Shown here one piece after another: positions 9,620 through 17,569 of a stretch of DNA of 64,000 bases. Within the stretch, counting starts at the first letter, position 1. Each line of letters begins with the position of its first letter. Source of the DNA: Epidermidibacterium keratini (GTDB taxonomy: Bacteria > Actinomycetota > Actinomycetes > Mycobacteriales > Antricoccaceae); assembly GCF_009834025.1 (NCBI RefSeq), contig NZ_CP047156.1, positions 1,798,001 through 1,862,000 of the forward strand, given 5' to 3'. Under the pieces are notes generated by a model that saw nothing but the letters and a program-made list of their open reading frames with translations, had not been told where the DNA came from and did not search any database. Both the position numbers and the translations under genes were made by a program.

Positions 9620-10027
9620 ATGCACAGCACACCCGACGACCTCGTCACCGACTCGTTTGAGTCGGGATCGATCAAGTGGGGCGTGAGCCCCGACCTCGAA
9701 GACGCCGCCTCGCTGACCACGGGCGAGGTGGTGATCAACCCGACGAAGGGCCACGACCGGCACAACCACCCCGACTCCGATGAGGTGCTCTACATCATCG
9801 AGGGCGAAGGTGTGCAGACCGTCGGCGATGACCCCGAGTTCACCGTCAGCGCCGGCGACACCGTCTATATCCCCAAAGGCGTGGAGCACTCGACGTTCAA
9901 CACCGGCTGGCGACAGCTGCGGATCCTCGCGGTCTACAACCCCGGCGGCGCCGAGAAGGCGCTGCGCGAGCTGCCGGACTACCGTGCGGTGCCGCCCGGC
10001 GAGGTCATCACCGTCGAGCGTTCGTAG
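9620..10027 (+). CDS. Cupin-domain protein
   Basis: The 135-residue protein has one complete cupin barrel: motif 1 HDRHNHPDSDEVLYIIEGEG supplies His-x-His and Glu metal ligands and motif 2 GDTVYIPKGVEHSTFN supplies the final His. Length is typical for a single-domain cupin. ATG 9620 is preceded by GAAGGAGTAAGC at the end of the upstream gene, so the three genes from 7562 form one operon. Such small cupins are isomerases, dioxygenases or regulators; here it may act on the substrate of the Tm-1-like pair, but no reaction can be assigned. Confidence 0.85.
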   Translation: MHSTPDDLVTDSFESGSIKWGVSPDLEDAASLTTGEVVINPTKGHDRHNHPDSDEVLYIIEGEGVQTVGDDPEFTVSAGDTVYIPKGVEHSTFNTGWRQLRILAVYNPGGAEKALRELPDYRAVPPGEVITVERS

Positions 10028-10065
10028 CGCGCATGCCCTGAGCGCGGGCGGGTACGGGGCCACTC

Positions 10066-11067
10066 GTGCCTGACACCGATCGCTTCTCTGGACTTTCCGG
10101 CGCGCGGTTGCTGGTGACCGGTGGCGCCGGGTTCCTCGGCTCGCACCTGTGCCGTGCCGCGGTTCGCGCGGGCGCGGACCTGGTGTGCGTTGACGACGAG
10201 AGCTCTGGCGACCGCGCTAATGTCGCCGACCTCGCAGACGATCCGCACTTCGAGTTCGTCGCGGCGGATGTCGCCGTCGGCCTGCCGGAGCGCGGGTCGG
10301 TCGACGTCGTACTGCACCTGGCCTCCACCGCATCGCCGGTGCACTATCTGCAGCGCCCCATCGCGACGTTGCGCTCGGGGAGCCTCGGGACGCTGCACGC
10401 CCTCGAACTCGCCCTCACCCACTCGGCTCGGTTCGTGCTGGCCTCGACGTCAGAGGTGTACGGCGACCCACTGGTCCATCCACAGGTCGAAAGTTACTGG
10501 GGCAACGTCAATCCGATCGGCGCTCGAAGCTGCTACGACGAGTCGAAGCGCTTCGCCGAGGCTGCCGTAATGGCCTTCCGACGCGAGCACGCTGCCGACG
10601 CCGCCATCGCGCGGATCTTCAACACCTACGGCCCCGGAATGCGCACCCAGGACGGACGTGTCGTTCCGGCGTTCATCGACCAGGCACTGCGCGGCGCACC
10701 GCTGACCGTCGCCGGGACCGGCACCCAGACCCGCTCGCTGTGCTACGTCTCAGACACCATCGACGCGCTACTTCGCCTGGCCGCCAGCGATACTGCCGGC
10801 CCGGTCAACATCGGCAACCCCCACGAGGTCACCGTCGCCGAGCTTGCCGAGCGAGTACGCCGTGCCGCCGGCTCAGAGTCGAGCATCGAGCACATCCCGC
10901 TACCGCAGGATGACCCCACTCGCCGGTGCCCCGACATCTCCGAGGCAACCCGGCTTCTCGGCTGGCAACCCAAGGTGACGCTGGACGACGGCCTGGCCCG
11001 CACGGTGGCCTGGTTCCGCGGCGAGCGTCAGCCGGCGACCGACTCGCGCAGCGCGGCGTCCCACTGA
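10066..11067 (+). CDS. UDP-glucuronate decarboxylase (UDP-xylose synthase)-like
   Basis: The 333-residue extended SDR has the NAD motif TGGAGFLGSH and the catalytic YDESK (Tyr157, Lys161). The combination LASTASPVHYLQRPIATL, ASTSEVYGDPLVHPQ and YWGNVNPIGARSCYDESKR is the signature of UDP-glucuronate decarboxylases, which convert UDP-glucuronate to UDP-xylose. UDP-glucuronate would come from the UDP-glucose dehydrogenase encoded at 11992-13302. The start is GTG 10066. Its 3' end overlaps that of the convergent glycosyltransferase by 40 bases. Related NDP-sugar epimerases cannot be excluded without assay, but the motif match is good. Confidence 0.8.
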   Translation: MPDTDRFSGLSGARLLVTGGAGFLGSHLCRAAVRAGADLVCVDDESSGDRANVADLADDPHFEFVAADVAVGLPERGSVDVVLHLASTASPVHYLQRPIATLRSGSLGTLHALELALTHSARFVLASTSEVYGDPLVHPQVESYWGNVNPIGARSCYDESKRFAEAAVMAFRREHAADAAIARIFNTYGPGMRTQDGRVVPAFIDQALRGAPLTVAGTGTQTRSLCYVSDTIDALLRLAASDTAGPVNIGNPHEVTVAELAERVRRAAGSESSIEHIPLPQDDPTRRCPDISEATRLLGWQPKVTLDDGLARTVAWFRGERQPATDSRSAASH

Positions 11068-12002
11068 TCGAGGAACCGCGAGAGGCCGTATCGCTGCGTG
11101 ACATCTGCCCGCGCTCGAAGGCCGACGTCGCGAGCCAGCTCCGGCTCGTGCACGAAGGTGCGGACCGCATCGCGAAGGCTCTCTAGATCCGAGCTGACCA
11201 CTCCCGCGTCCGGCGCGATGGCGCGCGGGGCCTCGGTCGCAGCGAGGGCAACGACCGGCATCCCCAGATACATCGCCTCCAGCAGCGACAGGCCGAGCGA
11301 GGTCCACCGCGCGGTGTGCAGGTACACGCGGCGGCGAGCGAGCTGATCATGCATCGCATCCTGTGGCAGGTCGGCGATCCCAATGATCGGCGAGTCCGAG
11401 AAGGCCTGCGACAGACCATCCGTCGCCATCCCGAACACGTCGAGCGGGGCGGCGCCGGCGAAGTACGTCAGCAGGTCCGTGCCCACGGCCCGCCCGCGCC
11501 GCAGCGGCTCGTTGATCGCCACGGCCGTGCGCTGCAGCTCTCCGGTGTAGCGGTAGCCCGGATCGACGATCGCATGCTCGATCACCCGCGTCGGGGTGCT
11601 TCCGCAGTCCCAGGCCAGCCGGTTGAAGTGGGTGACGTGCACGATGGGAATGTCGCTCTGGTCGGCCAGCGGATGGCGCGTGCGGCACGCATCGCCACCG
11701 GGCGTGTTGTGCTCGACGTACACCGCCGGCAGATCGCGGCCCGGCGTGCGGCCGGTCCACTTCTTCGTCAGCTCGATCTCCTCGGGACGCTGAAGCACGA
11801 CGATGTCGAGCGGCGCGTCAGCGAGCTCTCGCGCGGTGAGCTCCACCGCGTTGGCCGGCCAGTCCCAGGTCTGCGCCCGGCCACGGCCCTCAGCGTCACG
11901 CTCGTCATTGACCGGCAGCAGGTAGGTGTCACGCCCCTGCACAAACGACGTCAGCCACGACCCGTGCACGTGCCAGGTGAGGACCTTCAGCTCAGTGCGC
12001 AT
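11028..12002 (-). CDS. Glycosyltransferase, GT4-like
   Basis: From ATG 12002 (MRTELKVLTWHVHGSWL) the protein has 324 residues. It shows a GT-B layout, with an N-terminal acceptor half containing YVEHNTPGG and VTHFNRLAW and a C-terminal half containing RRRVYLHTARWTSLGLSLLEAMYLGMPVVAL, the E-x7-type donor-binding region of GT4 enzymes (here SLLEAM). The longer frame to 12056 lies inside the upstream gene and is not preferred. It overlaps the end of the UDP-glucose dehydrogenase gene by 11 bases, so both are on one transcript. The sugar transferred is unknown; UDP-glucuronate or UDP-xylose are reasonable donors by context. Confidence 0.8.
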   Translation of the reverse strand: MRTELKVLTWHVHGSWLTSFVQGRDTYLLPVNDERDAEGRGRAQTWDWPANAVELTARELADAPLDIVVLQRPEEIELTKKWTGRTPGRDLPAVYVEHNTPGGDACRTRHPLADQSDIPIVHVTHFNRLAWDCGSTPTRVIEHAIVDPGYRYTGELQRTAVAINEPLRRGRAVGTDLLTYFAGAAPLDVFGMATDGLSQAFSDSPIIGIADLPQDAMHDQLARRRVYLHTARWTSLGLSLLEAMYLGMPVVALAATEAPRAIAPDAGVVSSDLESLRDAVRTFVHEPELARDVGLRARADVTQRYGLSRFLDQWDAALRESVAG

Positions 12003-13302
12003 GGGCCGCTCCGACCGAATGGAACTCCCAGCCCGCGTCGCGCCACCGGTCGGCATCGAGGACGAGACGCGCGTCGAGTACGACGGGGCGGGCTACCCGG
12101 TTGGCGAGCACGCGAGGGTCGAGGCTGGCGACCTCCGGCCATTCGGTGAGCACCAGAACGAGGTCGGCGTCCTCGCACGCGTCGGCGGCATCCTCTGTAT
12201 AACTGAGATCTGGGCGTAGGCGTCGCGCTGCCGGCACCGCCTTCGGATCGTAGATGCGGACTCGCGCTCCACGGTCGTGCAGCGATCCGGCAATCGCGAG
12301 GGCAGGGGAGTCGCGCACGTCATCCGAGCCAGCCTTGAACGCAGCCCCGAGTACGGCGATGCGCGGGGCGCGATCCGGTGATCCGGCCAACGCGAACGCC
12401 CGCTCCACGGTGCGAGAGCGTTGGCGAAGGTTCACCCGATCGACCTCGTCAAAGAGCCCCATCGACTCGCCCACTCCGAGCTCGCGCGCACGCTCGGCGA
12501 ATGCTCGGACGTCCTTCGGCAGGCAGCTGCCGCCGAAGCCGATCCCCGGCGTGAGGTAGACGCTCCCGATCCGGTCGTCGCTGCCGAGCACCTCCAGCAG
12601 GTCACGCACGTTTCCAGCAGCGGCTTCGCAGACCTCAGCGAGCGAGTTGACGACGCTCAGTCGCGCGGCCAGCACGACGTTGGAGGCCACCTTGGCAAGC
12701 TCTGCGGAAGCGAAGTCTGTCCGGATGATCCGCGCCCCGTCGTCAAGAATCGGCTGATATAGCTCACAAATCCTCTGCCAGGCCGACTCCGAGTCGGTCC
12801 CGACCACGATTCGGGACGGGTGCAGCGAGTCCTCCACCGCGTGGCCCTCCCGCAGGAACTCCGGGTTCCACGCGACCTCCCACGCACCGACCTGGGAGGC
12901 AAAGCGTTTGGCGATCGCTGCCGCCGTACCGACCGGGACGGTCGACTTGCCGACCAGCAGCGCGGGACCGGCATGTGCCTCGGCGAGCAGGTCGACCGCG
13001 CTCCAGACCGCGCTCAAGTCGGCCCCGGCTGAGTCGGCGCGCTGCGGGGTACCCACGCACAGAAAGTGCACGGACGCGCCGGCGAGCAGCTCAGGCGAGT
13101 CGGTAAACCGCAGCCGCCCACTACTCACGCCATCGCGCAGCAGCTCGTCAAGATCCGGCTCGCTAAAGGGACTTTCGCCGTTAGCGAGCTGGCGCACCCG
13201 ATCGCGGTCGACATCGAAGCCCACGACGGTGTGCCCCAGGTGAGCGAGGCAGGCGGCGTGGGTTGCACCGAGGTAGCCGGTGCCGATGACCGATACGTCC
13301 AT
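11992..13302 (-). CDS. UDP-glucose 6-dehydrogenase
   Basis: A 436-residue member of the UDP-glucose/GDP-mannose dehydrogenase family. The N-terminal Rossmann motif is VIGTGYLGATHA, the centre has WNPEFLREGHAVEDSLHPSRIVVGTD, and the catalytic cysteine is Cys260 in GIGFGGSCLPKD. The C-terminal third has LGAAFKAGSDDVRDSPAL. It oxidises UDP-glucose to UDP-glucuronate with two NAD+. UDP-glucose rather than GDP-mannose is inferred from the neighbouring UDP-glucuronate decarboxylase-like gene. It is transcribed away from the carbamoyltransferase gene across a 108-bp divergent spacer and is followed by a glycosyltransferase. Confidence 0.9.
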   Translation of the reverse strand: MDVSVIGTGYLGATHAACLAHLGHTVVGFDVDRDRVRQLANGESPFSEPDLDELLRDGVSSGRLRFTDSPELLAGASVHFLCVGTPQRADSAGADLSAVWSAVDLLAEAHAGPALLVGKSTVPVGTAAAIAKRFASQVGAWEVAWNPEFLREGHAVEDSLHPSRIVVGTDSESAWQRICELYQPILDDGARIIRTDFASAELAKVASNVVLAARLSVVNSLAEVCEAAAGNVRDLLEVLGSDDRIGSVYLTPGIGFGGSCLPKDVRAFAERARELGVGESMGLFDEVDRVNLRQRSRTVERAFALAGSPDRAPRIAVLGAAFKAGSDDVRDSPALAIAGSLHDRGARVRIYDPKAVPAARRLRPDLSYTEDAADACEDADLVLVLTEWPEVASLDPRVLANRVARPVVLDARLVLDADRWRDAGWEFHSVGAAHAH

Positions 13303-13410
13303 CGGGCACTCATTCCCGAGCAGCGCTTGTTGTATGCGCCGCAGCCGCTATTTGTGGCACTTCTGCAGAACCACGTTTTAGCAACGACGCTTCCGGGAAC
13401 CACTTCCCCC
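13303..13410. promoter_or_regulatory. Divergent promoter region of the glycoconjugate cluster
   Basis: This 108-bp spacer separates the starts of the UDP-glucose dehydrogenase gene and the carbamoyltransferase gene. It contains short A/T-rich patches (CTATTTGTGG, CACGTTTTAGCAAC) that stand out from the G/C-rich surroundings and could supply promoters for both arms of the cluster. No clean palindrome or -35/-10 pair was found. Confidence 0.4.
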
Positions 13411-15045
13411 ATGAGAGTCCTGGGTGTGAACGCCCTGTTCCACGATCCGGCGGCGGCGCTCATCGTCGATGGCGAGATCGTGGCTGCTGCGGAAGAGGAG
13501 CGCTTCAGCCGCCGTAAGCACGGCAAACGCCCCGTGCCGTTCTCGGCGTGGGAGCTGCCCGAGCTGTCGATGCGCTGGTGCCTCGAGTACGCCGGACTGC
13601 GACCAGCCGACCTCGACGCAGTCGCCTACTCCTTCGATCCCGGCCTGAGCCAGGACGCCGCCGATCTCGGACTCGACGACCCATGGGATCACCTGCGGCT
13701 GACGTACGCCCGGCGCGCGCCGGAGTTCTTGGCTAGCTCACTGCCCGGGCTGGACCGCGACCTCGTGCGGTTCGTGCCGCATCACCTGGCACACGCGGCA
13801 TCTGCCGCCGGTGCGCTCGCGGGGAACGGCGACTACGACGTACTTGTGCTCGATGGCCGCGGAGAGCGCGCGAGTCATCTCTCCGGCGTGAGCAGCCGCG
13901 GCGTCATCGACGTCGTCGCCAGTCAGGAGCTCCCCCACTCGCTCGGCTTGCTCTATGAGGACGCCACCGAGCACCTGGGCTTCTTGCGGAGCAGCGACGA
14001 ATACAAGGTCATGGCGCTTGCCTCCTACGGCAAACCCCGACATCTGCGCACGCTGCAGAAGTCGGTGTACGCCGTACCTCCCGGCTTCCGCACCGATCCA
14101 GTCGACTGGTCAGCCCTGGCACCGCGCCGCGACCCGGGCGATGCGATCGGTCCGGAGCATGCCGATCTCGCTGCCAGCCTCCAGCTGTGCGTCGAGGAGG
14201 TGCTGCTTGCCTTGGCGACCGACCTCAACGAACGGACCGGCAACGACACGCTCGCCCTCGCCGGCGGTGTCGCGCTCAACTGCGTGGCAAACACCCGGAT
14301 CTACGACGAGAGTCCCTACCGCAACGTCGTGGTGCAGCCGGCGGCCGGCGACGCAGGTACGGCGCTCGGCGCCGCGACCGTCCTCGCCGTGGGCGGCGGC
14401 GATCTGGTCGTGCCGATGACCGGTGCCGACCTCGGCCGCGGCTGGGACGAGGCTGAGCTGGAGGCGACGCTGCGGGAGGCAGGCGTGCGCTGGGACCGGC
14501 CGGCCGACGTGGCCGAGGAAGCGGCCGGCGTACTGGCCGACAACGGGCTCGTTGCCTGGTTCGAAGGTCGCAGCGAATACGGACCACGCGCCCTTGGGCA
14601 CCGCTCGCTGCTGGCACACCCAGGCAATATCGGCAATCTTGAGCGCCTGAACGCCGTCAAGGGCCGCGAGCAGTTCCGCCCGGTCGCGCCGATGGTGCTT
14701 CAAGAGCGAGCCAGCGACATCTTCCAGCGCGGGCCGCTGCCCTCGCCCTACATGCTCTTTGTGCACGACGTCGCGCCGCGGTGGCAAGACCGGATCCCGG
14801 CCGTCGTGCACGCCGACCAGACCGCTCGCGTCCAGACCATCGACGCGGCATCCGAGCCGGTCGTGGCCCGCCTGCTGCACGCGTTTGAGAAGCGCACACG
14901 GCTGCCGGTCCTCGTCAACACCAGTCTCAACACCGCGGGCCGTCCCATGGTCGACTCGCCGCGCGATGCTCTCGAGTGCTTCGGCTCCAGCCCGGTCGAT
15001 CTGCTGGTCATCGGTCCGTATGTCCTGCGCCGGGATCGGCGATGA
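13411..15045 (+). CDS. Carbamoyltransferase, NodU/CmcH/TobZ family
   Basis: From ATG 13411 (MRVLGVNALFHDPAAALIVDG) the protein is 544 residues. The Kae1-like N-terminal domain has the metal-binding PHHLAHAASA near residues 123-132 and LGLLYEDATEHLGF, EYKVMALASYG; the C-terminal domain has EGRSEYGPRALGHRSLL and LVNTSLNTAGRPM. These enzymes activate carbamoyl phosphate with ATP and carbamoylate a hydroxyl of a sugar or antibiotic. The longer frame from 13066 runs antisense through the dehydrogenase gene and is rejected. It opens an eight-gene arm with overlapping starts, so a carbamoylated, heptose-containing glycan or glycoside is a reasonable inference. Confidence 0.9.
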   Translation: MRVLGVNALFHDPAAALIVDGEIVAAAEEERFSRRKHGKRPVPFSAWELPELSMRWCLEYAGLRPADLDAVAYSFDPGLSQDAADLGLDDPWDHLRLTYARRAPEFLASSLPGLDRDLVRFVPHHLAHAASAAGALAGNGDYDVLVLDGRGERASHLSGVSSRGVIDVVASQELPHSLGLLYEDATEHLGFLRSSDEYKVMALASYGKPRHLRTLQKSVYAVPPGFRTDPVDWSALAPRRDPGDAIGPEHADLAASLQLCVEEVLLALATDLNERTGNDTLALAGGVALNCVANTRIYDESPYRNVVVQPAAGDAGTALGAATVLAVGGGDLVVPMTGADLGRGWDEAELEATLREAGVRWDRPADVAEEAAGVLADNGLVAWFEGRSEYGPRALGHRSLLAHPGNIGNLERLNAVKGREQFRPVAPMVLQERASDIFQRGPLPSPYMLFVHDVAPRWQDRIPAVVHADQTARVQTIDAASEPVVARLLHAFEKRTRLPVLVNTSLNTAGRPMVDSPRDALECFGSSPVDLLVIGPYVLRRDRR

Positions 15046-16541
15046 CCGGCACGGTCGATACCACCATCGTCATTCCGACGATCGCTCGCGCGTCACTGCA
15101 GACGTTGCTTGAGTCGCTGCGCGACAGCGCTGGCCCACGGCCGGCGGAGATCGTCGTCGTCGACGACCGGCCCGACCCACAGCCGCTGCCGATCCCGCCC
15201 GGAGTATCGGTCACCACCCTGCGCGGCAAGGGATCCGGGCCCGCGAGCGCCCGCAACCGCGGCTGGCAGCAAGCCCGCACCACGTGGGTGTCGTTCCTCG
15301 ATGACGACGTGGTGGTGAGCGCTGACTGGCTCACCCGGCTGGCGACCGACCTCGCGCGCTGCGACGAAGACGACGAGTACGTCGCCGGCTCCGCCGGGCA
15401 GGTACGCGTCCCGTTGCCGTCCGATCGGCGCCCTACCGACTGGGAGCGCAGCTGCCGCGGCCTGGAAGATGCCAGCTATATCACCGCAGATCTGTCGTAC
15501 CGGCGTGCTGCGCTTGCCGCCGTCGGGGGTTTCGACGAGCGGTTTCCGCGCGCCTACCGCGAAGACGCTGACCTCGCCCTGCGGGTCCGGATGACCGGCG
15601 GGCAGATCGTGCGCGGTGAGCGCTCGATCACTCATCCGGTTCGCGAGGCCGATGACTGGGTAAGTCTCAGACAGCAGCGCGGAAACGCCGACGACGCGTT
15701 GATGCGCGTGCTCCATGGGCCACGCTGGCGCCGTGTCTCCGCGGCGCCACGCGGACGCTTGCCGTGGCATATCGCGACAGTTCTCGCGTTGTCGACGGCT
15801 ACGGGGGGAGCGACGCGGCGTCAGAAGAAGCTGAGCACCATCGGTGCCGTGGGGTGGGCATTGCTCACCACCGACTTCTTCTGGCGCCGAGTTGCGCCCG
15901 GCCCCCGAGACCGAGCAGAGGTGCGCCGGCTCGCGGCGACCTCAGCCGCGATCCCACTGGCGGCGGTCTACTGGCGCCTCGTGGGCACGATCACGCACCG
16001 ACGCGCCCGGCCGTGGGGTCGCTGGCCGAGCCTGGTGCTCTTCGACCGCGACGGCACTCTGGTGCACGATGTGCCATATAACGGCGATCCCGACCTCGTG
16101 AGCGAGGTCGACGGCGCACTGCGCGCCCTCGACTCCCTGCGCGAGCGCGGCGTACCGCTCGGCGTCGTCACCAACCAGTCCGCGGTCGGACGCGGGATCA
16201 TCAGCTACCGCGACATGGTCCGCGTCAACGACCGGGTCGCGTCATCGCTCGGACCGTTTACGACCTGGCATAGCTGCCCCCACGGACCCGACGAGGGCTG
16301 CGCTTGCCGCAAGCCGGCACCGGGAATGGTGCAGCGCGCGTGTGCCGACGTCGGCGTCGATCCGCGCCAGTGCGTCGTCGTCGGCGACACTCGCGCGGAT
16401 GTCGAAGCCGCCCGCAATGCCGGTGCCATCGGCATTCTCGTGCCTAATCGGCAGACCGAGGCCGTTGATGCCGAGTACGCCGACTACGTGGCCGACGACC
16501 TCGACACCGCCGTGCGGTGGATCCTCGGCAGGTCGACATGA
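15042..16541 (+). CDS. GT2 glycosyltransferase fused to a GmhB-type heptose-bisphosphate phosphatase
   Basis: The 499-residue protein starts at ATG 15042, overlapping the previous stop by 4 bases. Residues 1-220 form a GT2 domain (TTIVIPTI, VVVDDRPD, the DDD of FLDDDVVVSADWL, and GGFDERFPRAYREDADL). Residues about 250-320 are a linker with hydrophobic stretches. Residues 327-499 are a HAD phosphatase with LFDRDGTLV, VVTNQSAVGRG, the zinc-loop CPHGPDEGCACRKPAPGM and GDTRADVEAA; the C-x-H ... C-x-C loop is characteristic of GmhB, D-glycero-D-manno-heptose 1,7-bisphosphate 7-phosphatase. It supplies the middle step between GmhA and HldE, encoded downstream. A HisB-type histidinol phosphatase is the alternative, but the context favours heptose. 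Confidence 0.87.
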   Translation: MTGTVDTTIVIPTIARASLQTLLESLRDSAGPRPAEIVVVDDRPDPQPLPIPPGVSVTTLRGKGSGPASARNRGWQQARTTWVSFLDDDVVVSADWLTRLATDLARCDEDDEYVAGSAGQVRVPLPSDRRPTDWERSCRGLEDASYITADLSYRRAALAAVGGFDERFPRAYREDADLALRVRMTGGQIVRGERSITHPVREADDWVSLRQQRGNADDALMRVLHGPRWRRVSAAPRGRLPWHIATVLALSTATGGATRRQKKLSTIGAVGWALLTTDFFWRRVAPGPRDRAEVRRLAATSAAIPLAAVYWRLVGTITHRRARPWGRWPSLVLFDRDGTLVHDVPYNGDPDLVSEVDGALRALDSLRERGVPLGVVTNQSAVGRGIISYRDMVRVNDRVASSLGPFTTWHSCPHGPDEGCACRKPAPGMVQRACADVGVDPRQCVVVGDTRADVEAARNAGAIGILVPNRQTEAVDAEYADYVADDLDTAVRWILGRST

Positions 16542-17569
16542 GGCGCCGCGTGCTGATGGTGCGCCTCGATGGAGCCGGCGACGTACTGTTGGCTGGACCG
16601 GCGGTCCGCGCGGTCGCCCAGAGCTGTGACGTCGTGATGCTGACCGGTCCGGCCGGCGAGCCGGCGGCCCGGCTCCTCCCCGGGGTGAAGGACGTGCTCA
16701 GCTGGCGCTGCCCCTGGGTCATCTACGACCCACCGGCCGCCGAGCGCGCCGATATCGACGACATTCGCCGCCATATCGAGGATCTGCACTGCGACGCGGC
16801 GCTCATCCTCACGTCGTTCCATCAGTCACCGTTGCCCACGGCGCTGCTGCTGCGCATGGCCGGCATCGCCTGGATCGGCGCGATCAGCATCGACTACCCC
16901 GGCTCGCTGCTGGATCTGCGGGTCAACGATCCCGGTGACATCCATGAGAGCCAACGCGGGCTCCGGCTCGCGGAGGCAGCCGGTTTTGAACTCGGTCCGG
17001 ACGACGGCGGCGGGCTCTCCCTCGTCGACGACCTGCCCGATATGCGCCACCTGACCGGCTCTGCGCCATACGTCGTGGCCCACCCAGGATGCTCGGCGCC
17101 CGCGCGGCAATGGAGCACGCAGCGGTGGGCAGAGGCCGTCGCGACGCTCGGTGCCGCCGGTCGCCGCGTCATAGTCACCGGCGGGCCGTCGGAGACGGCG
17201 CTGGCTGAGCAGGTCGCCGACTCGGACGCCCTGAACCTGGCCGGGCAGACCAACCTCGCCGAGCTGGCCGGCGTACTCGCCCGCGCTGACGCGGTGGTCG
17301 TCGGCAATACCGGCCCCGCGCACCTGGCTGCCGCCGCGGGTACGCCGGTCGTGTCGCTGTTTGCCCCGACCGTCCCGGCAGTGCGCTGGCGACCGTTCGG
17401 GCGCCACGTGCTGCTCGGCGATCAGGACGCGGCGTGCCGCCAGACCCGCGCGATCACCTGCCCGGTGCCCGGCCATCCCTGTTTGCAGACCGTCCGACCC
17501 CGCGATGTCGTCGACGCGGTCGATCGGCTCACCTACCCGGCGACCCATGAGATGGAGGTCGTTCGATGA
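16538..17569 (+). CDS. Glycosyltransferase family 9 (heptosyltransferase-like)
   Basis: The start ATG 16538 overlaps the previous stop (ATGA) and gives 343 residues beginning MRRRVLMVRLDGAGDVLLAGPAV, the classic GT9 N-terminus. The C-terminal half has VVAHPGCSAPARQWS, the donor-site VVGNTGPAHLAAAAGTPVV, and LFAPTVPAVRWRPF. GT9 enzymes such as WaaC and WaaF transfer heptose from ADP-heptose, which the gmhA/hldE-like genes downstream would supply. The end CRQTRAITCPVPGHPC with several cysteines is a common tail of this family. In an organism that should lack lipopolysaccharide the acceptor must be something else, perhaps a cell-envelope glycan. Confidence 0.88.
   Translation: MRRRVLMVRLDGAGDVLLAGPAVRAVAQSCDVVMLTGPAGEPAARLLPGVKDVLSWRCPWVIYDPPAAERADIDDIRRHIEDLHCDAALILTSFHQSPLPTALLLRMAGIAWIGAISIDYPGSLLDLRVNDPGDIHESQRGLRLAEAAGFELGPDDGGGLSLVDDLPDMRHLTGSAPYVVAHPGCSAPARQWSTQRWAEAVATLGAAGRRVIVTGGPSETALAEQVADSDALNLAGQTNLAELAGVLARADAVVVGNTGPAHLAAAAGTPVVSLFAPTVPAVRWRPFGRHVLLGDQDAACRQTRAITCPVPGHPCLQTVRPRDVVDAVDRLTYPATHEMEVVR

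Noticed and set aside
13066-13410. In-frame upstream extension of the carbamoyltransferase by 115 residues
   Set aside because: It runs antisense through the UDP-glucose dehydrogenase gene and homologues start at MRVLGVNALFHD (13411).
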